From Candidimonas nitroreducens (GTDB lineage Bacteria; Pseudomonadota; Gammaproteobacteria; Burkholderiales; Burkholderiaceae_B): a stretch of 64,000 bases of DNA. The stretch is from contig NZ_NJIH01000003.1 of NCBI RefSeq assembly GCF_002209565.1, positions 434,001 through 498,000 of the forward strand. Direction: 5' to 3'. The translations under genes and the position numbers were made by a program. The first letter of the stretch is position 1; each line of letters starts with the position of its first letter. Shown piece by piece: positions 43,187 to 52,604 of this stretch. The notes below the pieces were generated by a model, which was given only the letters and a program-made list of their open reading frames with translations, was not told where the DNA came from and did no database searches.

Positions 43187-44986
43187 ATGCGTACCTGCTA
43201 CACCGGCGAGGTGTCCCGAGGCCATCTGGATCAGACGGTTTCCCTGTTCGGCTGGGTTCATCGCCGCCGCGACCATGGCGGCGTGATCTTCATCGACCTG
43301 CGCGACCGTGCGGGCCTGGCGCAGATCGTGGTCGACCCCGACAATGTGCAGGCGTTCGAAATTGCCGAGAAGCTGCGCAACGAGTTCTGCATCCGCGTCA
43401 GCGGCCTGGTGCGCCTGCGCCCCGAAGGCACCGTCAACCCCGAACTGGCCTCGGGCGAGGTAGAGGTGCTGTGCCGCGAGATCGAGATCCTGAATCCGTC
43501 GGTGACGCCGCCGTTCCAGCTGGACGACGACAATCTGTCCGAGACCACGCGCCTGACGCATCGGGTGCTCGACTTGCGCCGTCCCTTCATGCAGCGCAAC
43601 CTGATGCTGCGCTATCGCGTGGCCATGGAAGTGCGCAAGTACCTGGATCAGCTCGGCTTCATCGACATCGAAACGCCCATGCTCACCAAGAGCACGCCGG
43701 AAGGCGCGCGCGACTATCTGGTGCCGTCGCGCGTGAACGCCGGCCAGTTCTACGCGCTGCCGCAGTCGCCGCAGTTGTTCAAGCAGATGCTGATGGTGTC
43801 GGGCTTCGACCGCTACTACCAGATCACCAAGTGCTTCCGCGACGAAGACCTGCGCGCCGACCGCCAGCCCGAGTTCACGCAGATCGATTGCGAGACCTCG
43901 TTCCTGAGCGAAGTCGAGATCCGCGAGATTTTCGAGGGCATGATCCGCCATGTCTTTGGCGTGGCGCAGCAGGTCGAGCTGCCGGCGCAGTTCCCCACCA
44001 TGACCTGGGACGAGGCCATGCGCCGCTATGGCTCGGACAAGCCCGACCTGCGCGTCAAGCTGGAATTCACCGATATCTCCGACCTGATGCGTGACGTGGA
44101 ATTCAAGGTGTTCTCGGCGCCCGCCAACGATCCCGCCAGCCGTGTGGTGGCGCTGCGCGTGCCGGGCGGCGCGGCCATGCCGCGCAGCGAGATCGACGCC
44201 TACACCAAGTTTGTCAGCATCTACGGCGCCAAGGGCCTGGCCTATATCAAGGTCAACCAGGCGGCCGCGATTCCCGACGGGCTGCAGTCGCCCATCGTCA
44301 AGAACATCCACGTCGACGCCCTGCGCCAGCTGATCGAGCGCACCGGCGCCGTCGACGGCGACCTGATCTTCTTCGGCGCCGACAAGACCAAGGTGGTCAA
44401 CGACGCCATGGGCGCGCTGCGCGTGAAGATCGGCCACAGCGACTTCGGCAAGCAGCACGGCCTGTTCGAAAAGGGCTGGAAGCCCTTGTGGGTGATCGAC
44501 TTCCCGATGTTCGAATACGACGAGGAAGAAGGGCGCTACACGGCTGCGCACCACCCCTTCACCAGCCCCAAGGACGGCCACGAAGACTACCTGGAATCCG
44601 ATCCGGGCCGCGCCCTGGCCAAGGCCTACGACATGGTGTTGAACGGCTGGGAAGTGGGCGGCGGCTCGGTGCGTATTCACCGCGCCGACGTGCAGAGCAA
44701 GGTCTTCCGGGCGCTGAACATCGACGCCGAAGAGGCGCGCAACAAGTTCGGCTTCCTGCTCGACGCCCTGCAGTACGGCGCGCCGCCGCACGGCGGGGTG
44801 GCTTTCGGGCTGGATCGCCTGGTCACCATGATGGCCGGCGCCGATTCGATTCGCGACGTGATCGCCTTCCCCAAGACGCAGCGCGCCCAATGCCTGCTGA
44901 CCCAGGCGCCGTCCTTCGTGGACGAGAAGCAGTTGCGCGAACTGCACATCCGCCTGCGCAACGTCGAGGCCAAGCCGGCCGCCTGA
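43187..44986 (+). CDS. aspS: Aspartate--tRNA ligase
   Basis: This class II aminoacyl-tRNA synthetase of 599 residues, the full bacterial length, charges tRNA with aspartate in the cytoplasm. The N-terminal OB-fold anticodon domain (about 1-110, with [24 protein letters not shown]) is followed by the catalytic core with motif 2 ([18 protein letters not shown]), the bacterial GAD insertion (about 290-420) and motif 3 ([15 protein letters not shown]). A GGAG ribosome site precedes the ATG. Many proteobacterial versions also charge tRNA-Asn in organisms that use the transamidation route; the sequence alone does not settle this here. Confidence 0.97.
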   Translation: MRTCYTGEVSRGHLDQTVSLFGWVHRRRDHGGVIFIDLRDRAGLAQIVVDPDNVQAFEIAEKLRNEFCIRVSGLVRLRPEGTVNPELASGEVEVLCREIEILNPSVTPPFQLDDDNLSETTRLTHRVLDLRRPFMQRNLMLRYRVAMEVRKYLDQLGFIDIETPMLTKSTPEGARDYLVPSRVNAGQFYALPQSPQLFKQMLMVSGFDRYYQITKCFRDEDLRADRQPEFTQIDCETSFLSEVEIREIFEGMIRHVFGVAQQVELPAQFPTMTWDEAMRRYGSDKPDLRVKLEFTDISDLMRDVEFKVFSAPANDPASRVVALRVPGGAAMPRSEIDAYTKFVSIYGAKGLAYIKVNQAAAIPDGLQSPIVKNIHVDALRQLIERTGAVDGDLIFFGADKTKVVNDAMGALRVKIGHSDFGKQHGLFEKGWKPLWVIDFPMFEYDEEEGRYTAAHHPFTSPKDGHEDYLESDPGRALAKAYDMVLNGWEVGGGSVRIHRADVQSKVFRALNIDAEEARNKFGFLLDALQYGAPPHGGVAFGLDRLVTMMAGADSIRDVIAFPKTQRAQCLLTQAPSFVDEKQLRELHIRLRNVEAKPAA

Positions 44987-44999
44987 AGCCGGCCAGCAG

Positions 45000-45019
45000 C
45001 CCGCGGCGCCTGCCGCGGG
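45000..45019 (+). terminator. Strong GC hairpin after aspS
   Basis: CCCGCGGC at 45000-45007 pairs perfectly with GCCGCGGG at 45012-45019 around a GCCT loop, 14 bases after the aspS stop. No T-run follows, so it may act as an RNA-stabilising 3' hairpin or assist Rho-dependent termination. Confidence 0.45.
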
Positions 45020-45310
45020 CCGGCCCGTCCCGCCCCGTGTCAGGTGCTCTTGGCTCCGCTTTACGGCTTGCGACTGGGGCAGTCGCGAGCCAGGTGTCGG
45101 GGGGAGGGGAGTCACTCGGCCGTCTCCTTCCCGTTATCGCCCGAAGCCCAGGCAAGCGATTGCCATAGCCGCAGCTGCTCTGATGCCGGGGAACTATTCC
45201 GCTGCAATCGATCAAACAGAGTGAAGTCCTGGACGCCGCCAGGCCGTGCGGTAGACGCCTTTCTTGGTTTGTCGATTCAACGGAATAACGATGTAAATCG
45301 CAGAAATTCA

Positions 45311-45330
45311 GAAAAATTAACTAATTTTTC
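45311..45330. promoter_or_regulatory. AT-only inverted repeat upstream of the EEP-family gene
   Basis: GAAAAATTA at 45311-45319 and its exact reverse complement at 45322-45330 are separated by two bases. Such an AT-rich 20-base palindrome is conspicuous in this GC-rich setting. It lies about 95 bases before the next gene, so it is likely a protein-binding site in that promoter region. Confidence 0.5.
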
Positions 45331-45425
45331 GCGGGAATTATCCGCGCTTGGTGTTTTTCCCCTGTCGCGCCACGCCGCAAAAGAGTTACGATTTCAGGCA
45401 GCGGGAATTACAAAGAAGACGCTTC

Positions 45426-46349
45426 GTGTCCGTATTACGCATCGTCAGCTACAACATACATAAAGGCCGTTCTGCCACGGGCAGCCGCGAGAGCATGGCC
45501 GATCTGCGGCTGGGCCTGTACGGCCTGCGCCCCGATCTGCTGTTCCTGCAGGAAGTGCAAGGCCGCAACGAACGCCGCTCCAGCCTCGACGCCCAGCACG
45601 AGTCGCTGGGCGCCGCGCTGCGCATGCATGCCGCCTACGGCTGCAACGCCGTGCGCCAGCGCACCGACCACGGCAATGCGCTGCTGTCGCGCTTTCCCAT
45701 CCTTAGCCAAGAAAACCAAGACATCTCCGACCACCGGCTCGAGCAGCGTGGCCTGCTGCACGTAACGGTGCAGATCAACGGCACGCCGGTGCATTGCCTG
45801 GTGGTGCACCTGGGCCTGTTCGCCGGCAGCCGTTCGCGCCAGGTGGGCGCGCTGGTCGAGCGCATCAAGCGCCTGGTGCCCGAAGACGAACCCATTCTTA
45901 TCGCCGGCGACTTCAACGACTGGAACAACCGCCTGGCGCCGCTGTTCGTGCAGCAGCTGGGGCTGTGCGAAGTGTTTGCCGTGGCGCCGGAACACGTGCC
46001 CAGCGGGCCGGCCGGCGCGCGCAATCGGGTGCGCCGTCTTACCCGCAGCCTGCGCAACCTGCAAAGCACGATACAGCTGCCCCGTTCCATGTATGAACTG
46101 GGCACGCACGGCTTCTTCGTCGCGCCGCGCACCTATGGCCGCGAAAACCCCATCCAGGAACTTGCCATGAACGGTGCCGCGCGCCTGAGCCTGCCGCCGC
46201 GCACCTTCCCCGCGGTATTCCCCTGGCTGCGCCTCGACCGCATCTACCAGCGCGGCTTCGCCGTGCGCTACGCCCGCGTGCTGCAGGGTTCCCCCTGGAA
46301 GCAACTGTCCGACCACGCCCCCCTGCTTGCCGAGCTCGAGCTGCCCTGA
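45426..46349 (+). CDS. Endonuclease/exonuclease/phosphatase-family hydrolase
   Basis: This 307-residue protein has the EEP fold, which hydrolyses phosphodiester or phosphomonoester bonds in nucleic acids, lipids or signalling molecules. Catalytic motifs are YNIHKGR, LLFLQEVQGR, GNALLSRFPI, VVHLGLFAGSR, IAGDFNDWN and the terminal SDHAPL. Translation is assigned to GTG 45426, which has an AAAGAAG sequence upstream. An in-frame ATG is missing there. In many betaproteobacteria this gene sits directly upstream of a cardiolipin synthase gene; here an alpha/beta-hydrolase gene intervenes. The start of the latter follows this stop by one base. Confidence 0.87.
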   Translation: MSVLRIVSYNIHKGRSATGSRESMADLRLGLYGLRPDLLFLQEVQGRNERRSSLDAQHESLGAALRMHAAYGCNAVRQRTDHGNALLSRFPILSQENQDISDHRLEQRGLLHVTVQINGTPVHCLVVHLGLFAGSRSRQVGALVERIKRLVPEDEPILIAGDFNDWNNRLAPLFVQQLGLCEVFAVAPEHVPSGPAGARNRVRRLTRSLRNLQSTIQLPRSMYELGTHGFFVAPRTYGRENPIQELAMNGAARLSLPPRTFPAVFPWLRLDRIYQRGFAVRYARVLQGSPWKQLSDHAPLLAELELP

Positions 46350-46350
46350 C

Positions 46351-47217
46351 ATGAATCCGGATTCCAACCCCCTAGGCTATACCCTCGAAGAGTTCGACCG
46401 GCTGTACAACGCCCGTGCCTCGGTGCCGGATTGCCTGCCGTTCCTGAAGGAATACGCCGACTACAGTGCGCAGGCGCGCGAGCGGGTCGGCGGCAGCCTG
46501 GGGGTGGCTTACGGCAGTCATCCCGACGAAATCCTGGACATTTTCCCCGCGTCTGCCGCCGGCGCGCCGGTGTACTTCTTCATACACGGCGGCTACTGGC
46601 GCGCCCTGGCCAGCAGCGATTCGCAGTTCATGGCGCCGGCGTTTCATGCGGCCGGCGCCACTGTAGTGGCGGTCAATTACTCCCTGGCGCCGCAGGTTTC
46701 GCTGGAGCACATCGTCGACCAATGCCGCCGCGCACTGGCCTGGACGCACGCCAATATTGCGCAATACAACGGTGACCCGGCCCGCATCCACGTCAGCGGC
46801 AGTTCCGCGGGCGGGCACCTGACCGGCATGCTGCTGGCCGGCGGCTGGCACGCGGCCTACGGTGTGCCGGCCAAGGTGGTGCAAAGCGCCAGCCCCATCA
46901 GCGGCCTGTTCGACCTGCGGCCCCTGGTGGGCACGCATATCAATTCCTGGATCAACCTGGACGCGGATTCCGCGCTGCGCCTCAGCCCCTCGGCCGCGCT
47001 GCCCGAGGCCGGCTGCCCGATACTGGTGGCCTGGGGCGAGCATGAAACCTCTGAATTCAAGCGCCAAAGCCGCGACTACCTGCAGGAATGGCGCGGGCTG
47101 GGCTTTACCGGCACCGGGCTGGAAGTGCCGGGCGTCAATCACTTCAATATCCTGATGCAGCTGCGCGACCCGCAGTCCGCGCTGGCCCAGGCTACTTTCC
47201 GGCTCATGGGTTTGTAA
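46351..47217 (+). CDS. Alpha/beta hydrolase, esterase/kynurenine-formamidase-like
   Basis: This 288-residue serine hydrolase has the oxyanion-hole HGGYW motif (FFIHGGYWRAL near residues 79-89), nucleophile elbow GSSAGGH near 157, an acidic residue in WGEHETSEF and the His in PGVNHFNIL. The HGGYW plus GSSAGG combination is typical of the esterase group that includes kynurenine formamidase-like enzymes. It begins one base after the EEP gene stop. No kynurenine-pathway genes are nearby, so I keep the name general. Confidence 0.86.
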   Translation: MNPDSNPLGYTLEEFDRLYNARASVPDCLPFLKEYADYSAQARERVGGSLGVAYGSHPDEILDIFPASAAGAPVYFFIHGGYWRALASSDSQFMAPAFHAAGATVVAVNYSLAPQVSLEHIVDQCRRALAWTHANIAQYNGDPARIHVSGSSAGGHLTGMLLAGGWHAAYGVPAKVVQSASPISGLFDLRPLVGTHINSWINLDADSALRLSPSAALPEAGCPILVAWGEHETSEFKRQSRDYLQEWRGLGFTGTGLEVPGVNHFNILMQLRDPQSALAQATFRLMGL

Positions 47218-47462
47218 TCTCGTTTCTGGATCCTGCATCAACTGCACACGCCTTGTGCATGGCGCTTGCCGTACTATGTGCAGGCAAAGCATGTAGATAC
47301 GCGGCTCTAGAGTTTTTGGGTTCAGGCCTTTATACCCTTCGAGGTATTGCTTCTTAGACAAGTGCCGCGGAAAATCCGTAAACATTCAAGCCAAAATTGC
47401 CCCGGGCAGAAGGGACGCTGCAGAAGGGGCACTGGAATCTGGAATCGGGGAAAGAAAGGGGT

Positions 47463-48689
47463 ATGCGCTCGAGGCCGCATCTGCATTGGTACGAAGGCAA
47501 TCGCATCCAGCTGCTGCGCAATGGCGGCCAGTTCTTTCCCGCGCTCTGCGCTGCCATCGATGCCGCGCAAAGCACGGTGCACCTGGAAACCTATATCTTC
47601 AACATCGACCGCACCGGCCTGCGGGTTCTGGATCACCTGCAGCAGGCCTGCGCGCGCGGCGTCAAGGTGCGCGTGGCGATCGACGGCTTCGGCAGCCTGC
47701 TGCACGAGCAGCAGATCGGTGAACGGCTGCTTGCGGCGGGTGCGCAATTCCGCGTCTACCGGCCCGAGCCGCAGGGGCTGTTGCGCCTGGCGCCCAACCC
47801 GCGGCGCCTGCGCCGGCTGCACCGCAAGACGGCCGTGGTCGACGGCCGCGTCGCGTTCGTGGGCGGCATCAATATTCTCGACGACTACGAAGACGTGCCC
47901 GACGACGGTGCGGGCCCGCGGCCGCGCCTGGATTACGCCGTGCAGGTCGAAGGGCCGCTGGTGGCGGAAGTCGTGGCCATGCAGAACAGCCTGTGGCTGC
48001 GCCTGGGCTGGCGCGGCCGCCGCGACTGGGCCTATGTGGTGGCGCGTCTGGCCGACTGGCGCGGGCTGCGCCTGCAGCGCCGCATCGAGTCGGCAACGCG
48101 CTACGCCAGCGGCGTGCGGGCCGCCCTGGTGCTGCGCGACAACGTGCGCCATCGCCAGACCATCGAGCGCGTCTACCTGCACGACATCGGCCACGCACGG
48201 CGCGAGGTGGTCATTGCCAATGCCTATTTCTTCCCGGGCCGCCGCCTGCGCCACGCGCTGGAACGCGCCGCGGCGCGCGGGGTGCGGGTGCGCCTGCTGC
48301 TGCAGGGGCGTTCCGAATACCCCATGCAGTACCGCGCCAGCCGCTACCTGTACGGCAAGATCCTGGATGACGGCATTGAAATCTACGAATACCAGCCCAG
48401 CTACCTGCATGCCAAGGTCGCCGTCATCGACGACAGCGCCACGGTGGGCTCGTCGAATCTCGATCCTTTCAGCCTGTTGCTGGCGCGCGAAGCCAATGTG
48501 TTCGTCGACGACGCGGGCTTTGCCCGCACCCTGCAGGAACAGCTGGCCCAGGTCATGCGCGACGACGCCCTGCAGGTTACCGGCGCCAGCCTGCTGCGGC
48601 GCGGCTGGCCAGGGCGCTGCGTCGACGCGGTGTCGTACCTGGTGATGCGCATCGCCGTGACCCTGACGGGCCGTTCGTCGATGTATTGA
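47463..48689 (+). CDS. clsB: Cardiolipin synthase B
   Basis: This 408-residue phospholipase-D-superfamily enzyme forms cardiolipin at the inner membrane. Two HKD motifs are present: HRKTAVVDGRVAFVGG near residue 119 and HAKVAVIDDSATVGSSNLD near 321. The HLETYIFNID segment near the N-terminus and an SNLDPFSLLLAREANVFV tail match ClsB (about 410 residues, no N-terminal membrane helices). ATG 47463 follows AAGGGG almost directly. A TTG at 47397 would add 22 residues without better support. The gene ends only seven bases from the oppositely oriented lactonase gene. Confidence 0.9.
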   Translation: MRSRPHLHWYEGNRIQLLRNGGQFFPALCAAIDAAQSTVHLETYIFNIDRTGLRVLDHLQQACARGVKVRVAIDGFGSLLHEQQIGERLLAAGAQFRVYRPEPQGLLRLAPNPRRLRRLHRKTAVVDGRVAFVGGINILDDYEDVPDDGAGPRPRLDYAVQVEGPLVAEVVAMQNSLWLRLGWRGRRDWAYVVARLADWRGLRLQRRIESATRYASGVRAALVLRDNVRHRQTIERVYLHDIGHARREVVIANAYFFPGRRLRHALERAAARGVRVRLLLQGRSEYPMQYRASRYLYGKILDDGIEIYEYQPSYLHAKVAVIDDSATVGSSNLDPFSLLLAREANVFVDDAGFARTLQEQLAQVMRDDALQVTGASLLRRGWPGRCVDAVSYLVMRIAVTLTGRSSMY

Positions 48690-48696
48690 CCGCGCA

Positions 48697-49671
48697 TCAG
48701 CCCGGTTTGCCGCGCCCCCAGGCCGCGCCCTGCGTGTTCACGTACAGGGAATACAGGCTGCGGCTGGACGCCATGAACAGCCGATTGCCGTGTCGGCCGC
48801 CGAAGCACAGATTGGCGCAGCGTTCCGGCAGATCGATGTGGCCGATGGCCGTGCCGTCGGGGGCGAACACGCGTACGCCGTCCAGGCCCGCGCGGCCCAT
48901 GCCCCAGCCGCACCACAGGTTGCCGGCTACGTCCACGCGGAAACCGTCGGCCGTGCCCGGCCCGCAATCGATCAGCATGCGGCCCGAATGCAGCCGGTTA
49001 TGTTCGTCCACCTGATAAACGCGGATGCGGCGCGGCTTCGCGCGCGACTCCACCACATACAACAGCGACTCGTCGGGCGAAAATACCAGGCCGTTCGGCC
49101 CTTCCGAGTCATCGGCCACCATGGTGATCTCGAGCGTATCGGGGTCGACCCGGTAAACGCAGGCGGGAAGTTCCTGCGGCGCGGGACTGCCTTCGTACCA
49201 GTTGATGATGCCGTACGGCGGGTCGGTAAACCAGATCGTGCCGTCGGACTTCACCACCACATCGTTCGGCGAATTCAGCCGCTTGCCCTGGTAAGAGTCG
49301 GCAATCACCGTGATCGAGCCATCGTATTCCGTGCGGGTCACGCGGCGCGTCAGGTGCTCGCAGGACACCAGCCGGCCCCGCTCGTCGCGCGTGTGGCCGT
49401 TGGCGTAATTCGACGGCTGGCGAAACACGCTGACCGCGCCGCTTGCTTCTTCCCACTTCAGGATGCGGTCGTTGGGGACATCGCTCCATAGCAGGTAGCG
49501 TCCGTCGCCGAACCACACCGGCCCTTCCGCCCAGCGACTGCCCGTGTACAGGCGTTCCACCGCCGCGCTGGTCATCCGCAGCGATTCGAAGCGCGGATCC
49601 AGCACCCGGATAGCGGGGTCGGGGTAGCGGCTGCTAGGCTGCCAGCCGGCGTCAGAGAGGTCGTGCGTCAT
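48697..49671 (-). CDS. SMP-30/gluconolactonase-like lactonase
   Basis: This 324-residue six-bladed beta-propeller should hydrolyse a sugar or other lactone using a central divalent metal. Family motifs are LYTGSRWAEGPVWFGDGRYLLWSDVPNDRI with the metal Glu, HTRDERGRLVSCEH, RLNSPNDVVVKSDGTIWFTDPPYG with Asn and Asp ligands, and SEGPNGLVFSPDE with Asn. ATG 49671 has AAGGA six bases upstream, so the 49716 start is not used. It is transcribed after the PAS/winged-helix regulator on the same strand (73-base gap), and that regulator may control it. Confidence 0.9.
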   Translation of the reverse strand: MTHDLSDAGWQPSSRYPDPAIRVLDPRFESLRMTSAAVERLYTGSRWAEGPVWFGDGRYLLWSDVPNDRILKWEEASGAVSVFRQPSNYANGHTRDERGRLVSCEHLTRRVTRTEYDGSITVIADSYQGKRLNSPNDVVVKSDGTIWFTDPPYGIINWYEGSPAPQELPACVYRVDPDTLEITMVADDSEGPNGLVFSPDESLLYVVESRAKPRRIRVYQVDEHNRLHSGRMLIDCGPGTADGFRVDVAGNLWCGWGMGRAGLDGVRVFAPDGTAIGHIDLPERCANLCFGGRHGNRLFMASSRSLYSLYVNTQGAAWGRGKPG

Positions 49672-49744
49672 GAAGAATCCTTGGTGAGCCCCGTGCCGGC
49701 CGGATTTTAGAGCCAAGCTTCAGCAGGTTTTATATTTTCGTATA

Positions 49745-50434
49745 TTAGTCCTGCACTTCCACGTCTTCGTAGAAGCGGTAGCCCACGCCGCGCAGCGTAG
49801 AGATGGGCAGGCGCAGGCCGCAGGCGTTTTCCACCTTGCGGCGCAGGCGGCGCATTTGCGTGTCCAGGCGGCGCTGGTCGTAGTTTTCGAAATCGTGGCC
49901 CAGGGCCTCGACGATTTCCTGGCGGCTGACGGCCTGCCGCTTCGACATCAGGGTGGCAAGCACGATGTAGTCCTGGCGCGACAGCAGGATAGGGGCCGAA
50001 TCGGGCGGGGTCAGGCACGGCGGCGAGCCGGACAGCCGCCAGCGCGACAGTGCCCCGGGCTGCGCGGCGGCCTGCTCGCCATGCGTGCGCTTGCGGTCGG
50101 TGATGTCGCGGGCCACCGCGACCCGTATTTTCTTGTCTTTGTACCAGCGCGCCGACCACATCAAATAAACGATGCGGCCGTCTTTGCGCATGTAGCGGTT
50201 TTCGAAATCGTATTGCAGCTGCCCCTGCATGAGCCGGCCGACGGCGCCCAGGGTCTTTTTTCTGTCGGGCGGGTACACCAAGTCCAGCATCTGCCGCCCG
50301 ATGAGTTCTTCGGGCTTGTAGCCGAATATCTGCTCGCACGCCCCGGTGATGGAAAGAAACGTGCCTTTCTCGTCAACGACGCATACGGCATCCAGCAGGA
50401 AGTTCAGCAGGTCGGGGTAGGGCGGTGGTGACAT
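49745..50434 (-). CDS. PAS-domain winged-helix transcriptional regulator
   Basis: This 229-residue protein joins a PAS sensor domain (about residues 5-115, with LLDAVCVVDEKGTFLSITGACEQIFGYKPEELIG and the PAC segment RYMRKDGRIVYLMWSARWYKD) to an OmpR-type winged helix (about 150-225: LSRQDYIVLATLMSKRQAVSRQEIVEALG, then DTQMRRLRRKVENACG and LRGVGYRF). It has no receiver domain, so it probably responds directly to a ligand, redox or oxygen signal rather than phosphorylation. ATG 50434 follows AGAG. A TTG at 50452 is less likely. A charged linker containing TDRKRTHGEQ connects the two domains. Confidence 0.85.
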   Translation of the reverse strand: MSPPPYPDLLNFLLDAVCVVDEKGTFLSITGACEQIFGYKPEELIGRQMLDLVYPPDRKKTLGAVGRLMQGQLQYDFENRYMRKDGRIVYLMWSARWYKDKKIRVAVARDITDRKRTHGEQAAAQPGALSRWRLSGSPPCLTPPDSAPILLSRQDYIVLATLMSKRQAVSRQEIVEALGHDFENYDQRRLDTQMRRLRRKVENACGLRLPISTLRGVGYRFYEDVEVQD

Positions 50435-50893
50435 GGATTTCTCTAAGGACAATATTAGTTGCAGCCGGCACTGGCAAGTGGCCGCCCGGGGGCTTCGGGC
50501 GGGTGTGTGCTTAGATTTGCTCAGTTTCGATTCAAACTAATTCTGCTACGCTTTTTCCGGCGCAGGAGGCGCGCGCGGGAATATTGGCTATTTGCTGCAC
50601 GTGATGTTTGTTACCTGCCAGTAAAGCCCTGTCCGTTGCCAAAATACATCGCTTTCGCCCCATAAGTAATTGATTGAAGGAAGTTTTCAAGGCTTGAGGG
50701 TCGAATGCCGGTTATAGGTGTTTTCCCGTAATAAAATCAGGGTCAATCGGCGCATCGCGTAGCGCGAGCGCCTCGTTTGCCGAGCCCAGGGTTTGAATTC
50801 GGATGAAAGCACCGGATTGGAACACACGGCAGCCGGACGGGGCGCAGGATGCCTACGCCCTTAATGACGCGCCGTCTTGCTCGCTTATTCGCC
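50435..50893. other. Divergent intergenic region
   Basis: These 459 bases separate the PAS regulator (minus) from the amidotransferase (plus). No gene is apparent. The part from 50500 to 50740 is AT-rich with several TTGA and TAATAAAA elements, so promoters for both directions are expected, but no spacing is convincing. A GGCGC/GCGCC inverted repeat lies at about 50750-50773. Confidence 0.4.
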
Positions 50894-51724
50894 ATGTGTC
50901 AGCTGTTGGGCATGAACTGTGCCACCCCTACCGACATAACCTTTTCTTTTACTGGGTTTGCGGCGCGGGGCGGGCGTACCGACCATCATGCCGACGGTTT
51001 CGGCGTTGCCTTTTTCCAGAACAAGGCCTGCCGCGTCTTCATCGACAACACCCCGTGCTGCCAGTCGCCGGTGGCCGAGCTCATCAAGAATTACCCGATC
51101 AAGTCGCGCAATGTGATTGCGCATATACGCAAGGCCACCCAGGGCAGCACGGCGCTGGAGAACTGCCATCCGTTCATGCGCGAGCTATGGGGCCGGCATT
51201 GGATATTTGCCCACAACGGCGACCTGAAAAACTACCGCCCGGCGCTGGGCGGCCAGTATCGGCCGGTGGGGTGCACCGACAGCGAAACCGCCTTCTGCCA
51301 CGTTTTGCAAAGCCTGCGCGGCGATTTCGGCAATGACGAACCGTCCGATGAGGCGCTGTTCGCGGCCCTGGAGTCCCTGACGCGGGAAATCACCGTGCAC
51401 GGTGTGTTCAATTTCTTGATTTCCAATGGCAGCGCTTTGTTCGCGCACTGCTCGACCAGCCTGTACTACATTGTGCGCCAGTGGCCGTTCGCCAAGGCGC
51501 ACCTGATCGACGCCGACATGACGGTGGATTTTTCCCGTACCAATTGCCAGGCCGATTGCGTGGCGGTCATTGCTACCAAGCCACTGACCGACAACGAAGT
51601 CTGGACGCGCCTGGAGCCCGGCCAGCTGCTGGCTTTCGACAAGGGGCGCCTTGCCAGGCAGGCGACGATTCCCATCCCCGAAGCCGTGCAGCGGAAAAAC
51701 GCCGAGAACCTGGCCTGCGCCTGA
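50894..51724 (+). CDS. Class II glutamine amidotransferase, YafJ-like
   Basis: This 276-residue N-terminal-nucleophile hydrolase has the nucleophile as Cys2 of MCQLLGMN, which fixes the start at ATG 50894. An ATG-less extension from 50849 would bury the catalytic Cys. Other family motifs are GFAARGGRTDHHADGFGVAFF, IAHIRKATQGSTALENCHPF and WIFAHNGDLKNY with the glutaminase Arg/Asn/Asp residues. No synthase domain is fused, so ammonia would be handed to another protein or glutamine simply hydrolysed; the biological role of this family is unclear. It ends directly against the amidohydrolase stop on the other strand. Confidence 0.9.
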   Translation: MCQLLGMNCATPTDITFSFTGFAARGGRTDHHADGFGVAFFQNKACRVFIDNTPCCQSPVAELIKNYPIKSRNVIAHIRKATQGSTALENCHPFMRELWGRHWIFAHNGDLKNYRPALGGQYRPVGCTDSETAFCHVLQSLRGDFGNDEPSDEALFAALESLTREITVHGVFNFLISNGSALFAHCSTSLYYIVRQWPFAKAHLIDADMTVDFSRTNCQADCVAVIATKPLTDNEVWTRLEPGQLLAFDKGRLARQATIPIPEAVQRKNAENLACA

Positions 51725-52591
51725 CTACTGGAACCCGAACAGCTCTGCCGGATTGTCCGCCAGGATGAGCCGCCTTGCGGCAGGGTCGGGCACGTGTTCG
51801 CCCAGCAGGTTGAACAAGCGCACCGAGCTGTGCTGCCCGAAGGACAGATGGGGGTAGTCGCTGCCCCAGATGATTCTATGGGGCGCGGCTTCGACCAGCG
51901 CCTGAACCATGGGTGCGATGTCTTTGAATTCGGGGTCTTGGGATATGCGGTACAGGCCGGTAAGCTTGACCCGGCAGTACCCCGCGCCGTGCCGCAGCAG
52001 ATCCAGCAATTGCTGGAAGCCCGGCGCCTGCACGCCGTCGCGCGCCAGATTCATGCCCAGGTGCGCCACGGTGAACGGCAGCCGCAGCCCATGGAAAACA
52101 GGCATCATTTCGCTGGTGAGCCAGCCCGGCAGCAGGAAGTCCAGCTGCCAGCCGATTTCGGCGCAGCGCGCGGCCAGGCGCTCGACGCGCGGCAGCAGGG
52201 TCTTTGAAAAACCCGGCTCCGCCGGCTTGATGGGGCGTACATTGACGCGCACGCCGCGCACCCCCAGCGCATGCAGGCGGGCGAGTTCCGCTTCGGGGGC
52301 GTTTTCGTCGATGTCGACGATGCCCCGGCACTTGTCGCCGACCACGCGCATGGCGTCGAGCATGCAGGTGTTGTCGCGGCCGTAGGCGCTGGGCTGCACG
52401 AACACATAGCGTTCTATTCCCAGGTGGCGGGCCAGGGCCAGGTAATCTTCCAGCGGCGCATGGGGCGGGTCGTAGCGCAGTTCGCTGCCGTAGGGGTACT
52501 GGCCGGCCGGCCCGAACACGTGGAAATGGGAGTCGCACGCCAGGGCGGGGGCGGTGAACTGGACGGCTTCCGAAAGATCGTGACTGGACAC
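51725..52591 (-). CDS. Amidohydrolase-family lactonase (2-pyrone-4,6-dicarboxylate hydrolase-like)
   Basis: This 288-residue TIM-barrel protein belongs to the COG3618 group of amidohydrolases, which contains the LigI lactonase for 2-pyrone-4,6-dicarboxylate and related lactonases. Typical segments are the CDSHFHVFG strand-1 motif with HxH, YVFVQPSAYGRDNTCML, GIVDID, GVRGVRVNV, FTVAHLGMNL and the C-terminal IIWGSDYPH with an Asp ligand. Translation starts at GTG 52591. It follows the aldolase gene by 13 bases. A lactonase feeding an HpcH/HpaI aldolase resembles the end of a protocatechuate 4,5- or gallate-type meta-cleavage route, but the exact substrate is inferred. Confidence 0.85.
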   Translation of the reverse strand: MSSHDLSEAVQFTAPALACDSHFHVFGPAGQYPYGSELRYDPPHAPLEDYLALARHLGIERYVFVQPSAYGRDNTCMLDAMRVVGDKCRGIVDIDENAPEAELARLHALGVRGVRVNVRPIKPAEPGFSKTLLPRVERLAARCAEIGWQLDFLLPGWLTSEMMPVFHGLRLPFTVAHLGMNLARDGVQAPGFQQLLDLLRHGAGYCRVKLTGLYRISQDPEFKDIAPMVQALVEAAPHRIIWGSDYPHLSFGQHSSVRLFNLLGEHVPDPAARRLILADNPAELFGFQ

Positions 52592-52604
52592 TATAGGTTT
52601 CCTT

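Noticed and set aside
42929-45115. 728-codon minus-strand frame over aspS
   Set aside because: It is the antisense shadow of an essential, fully conserved synthetase and shows no recognisable domain.
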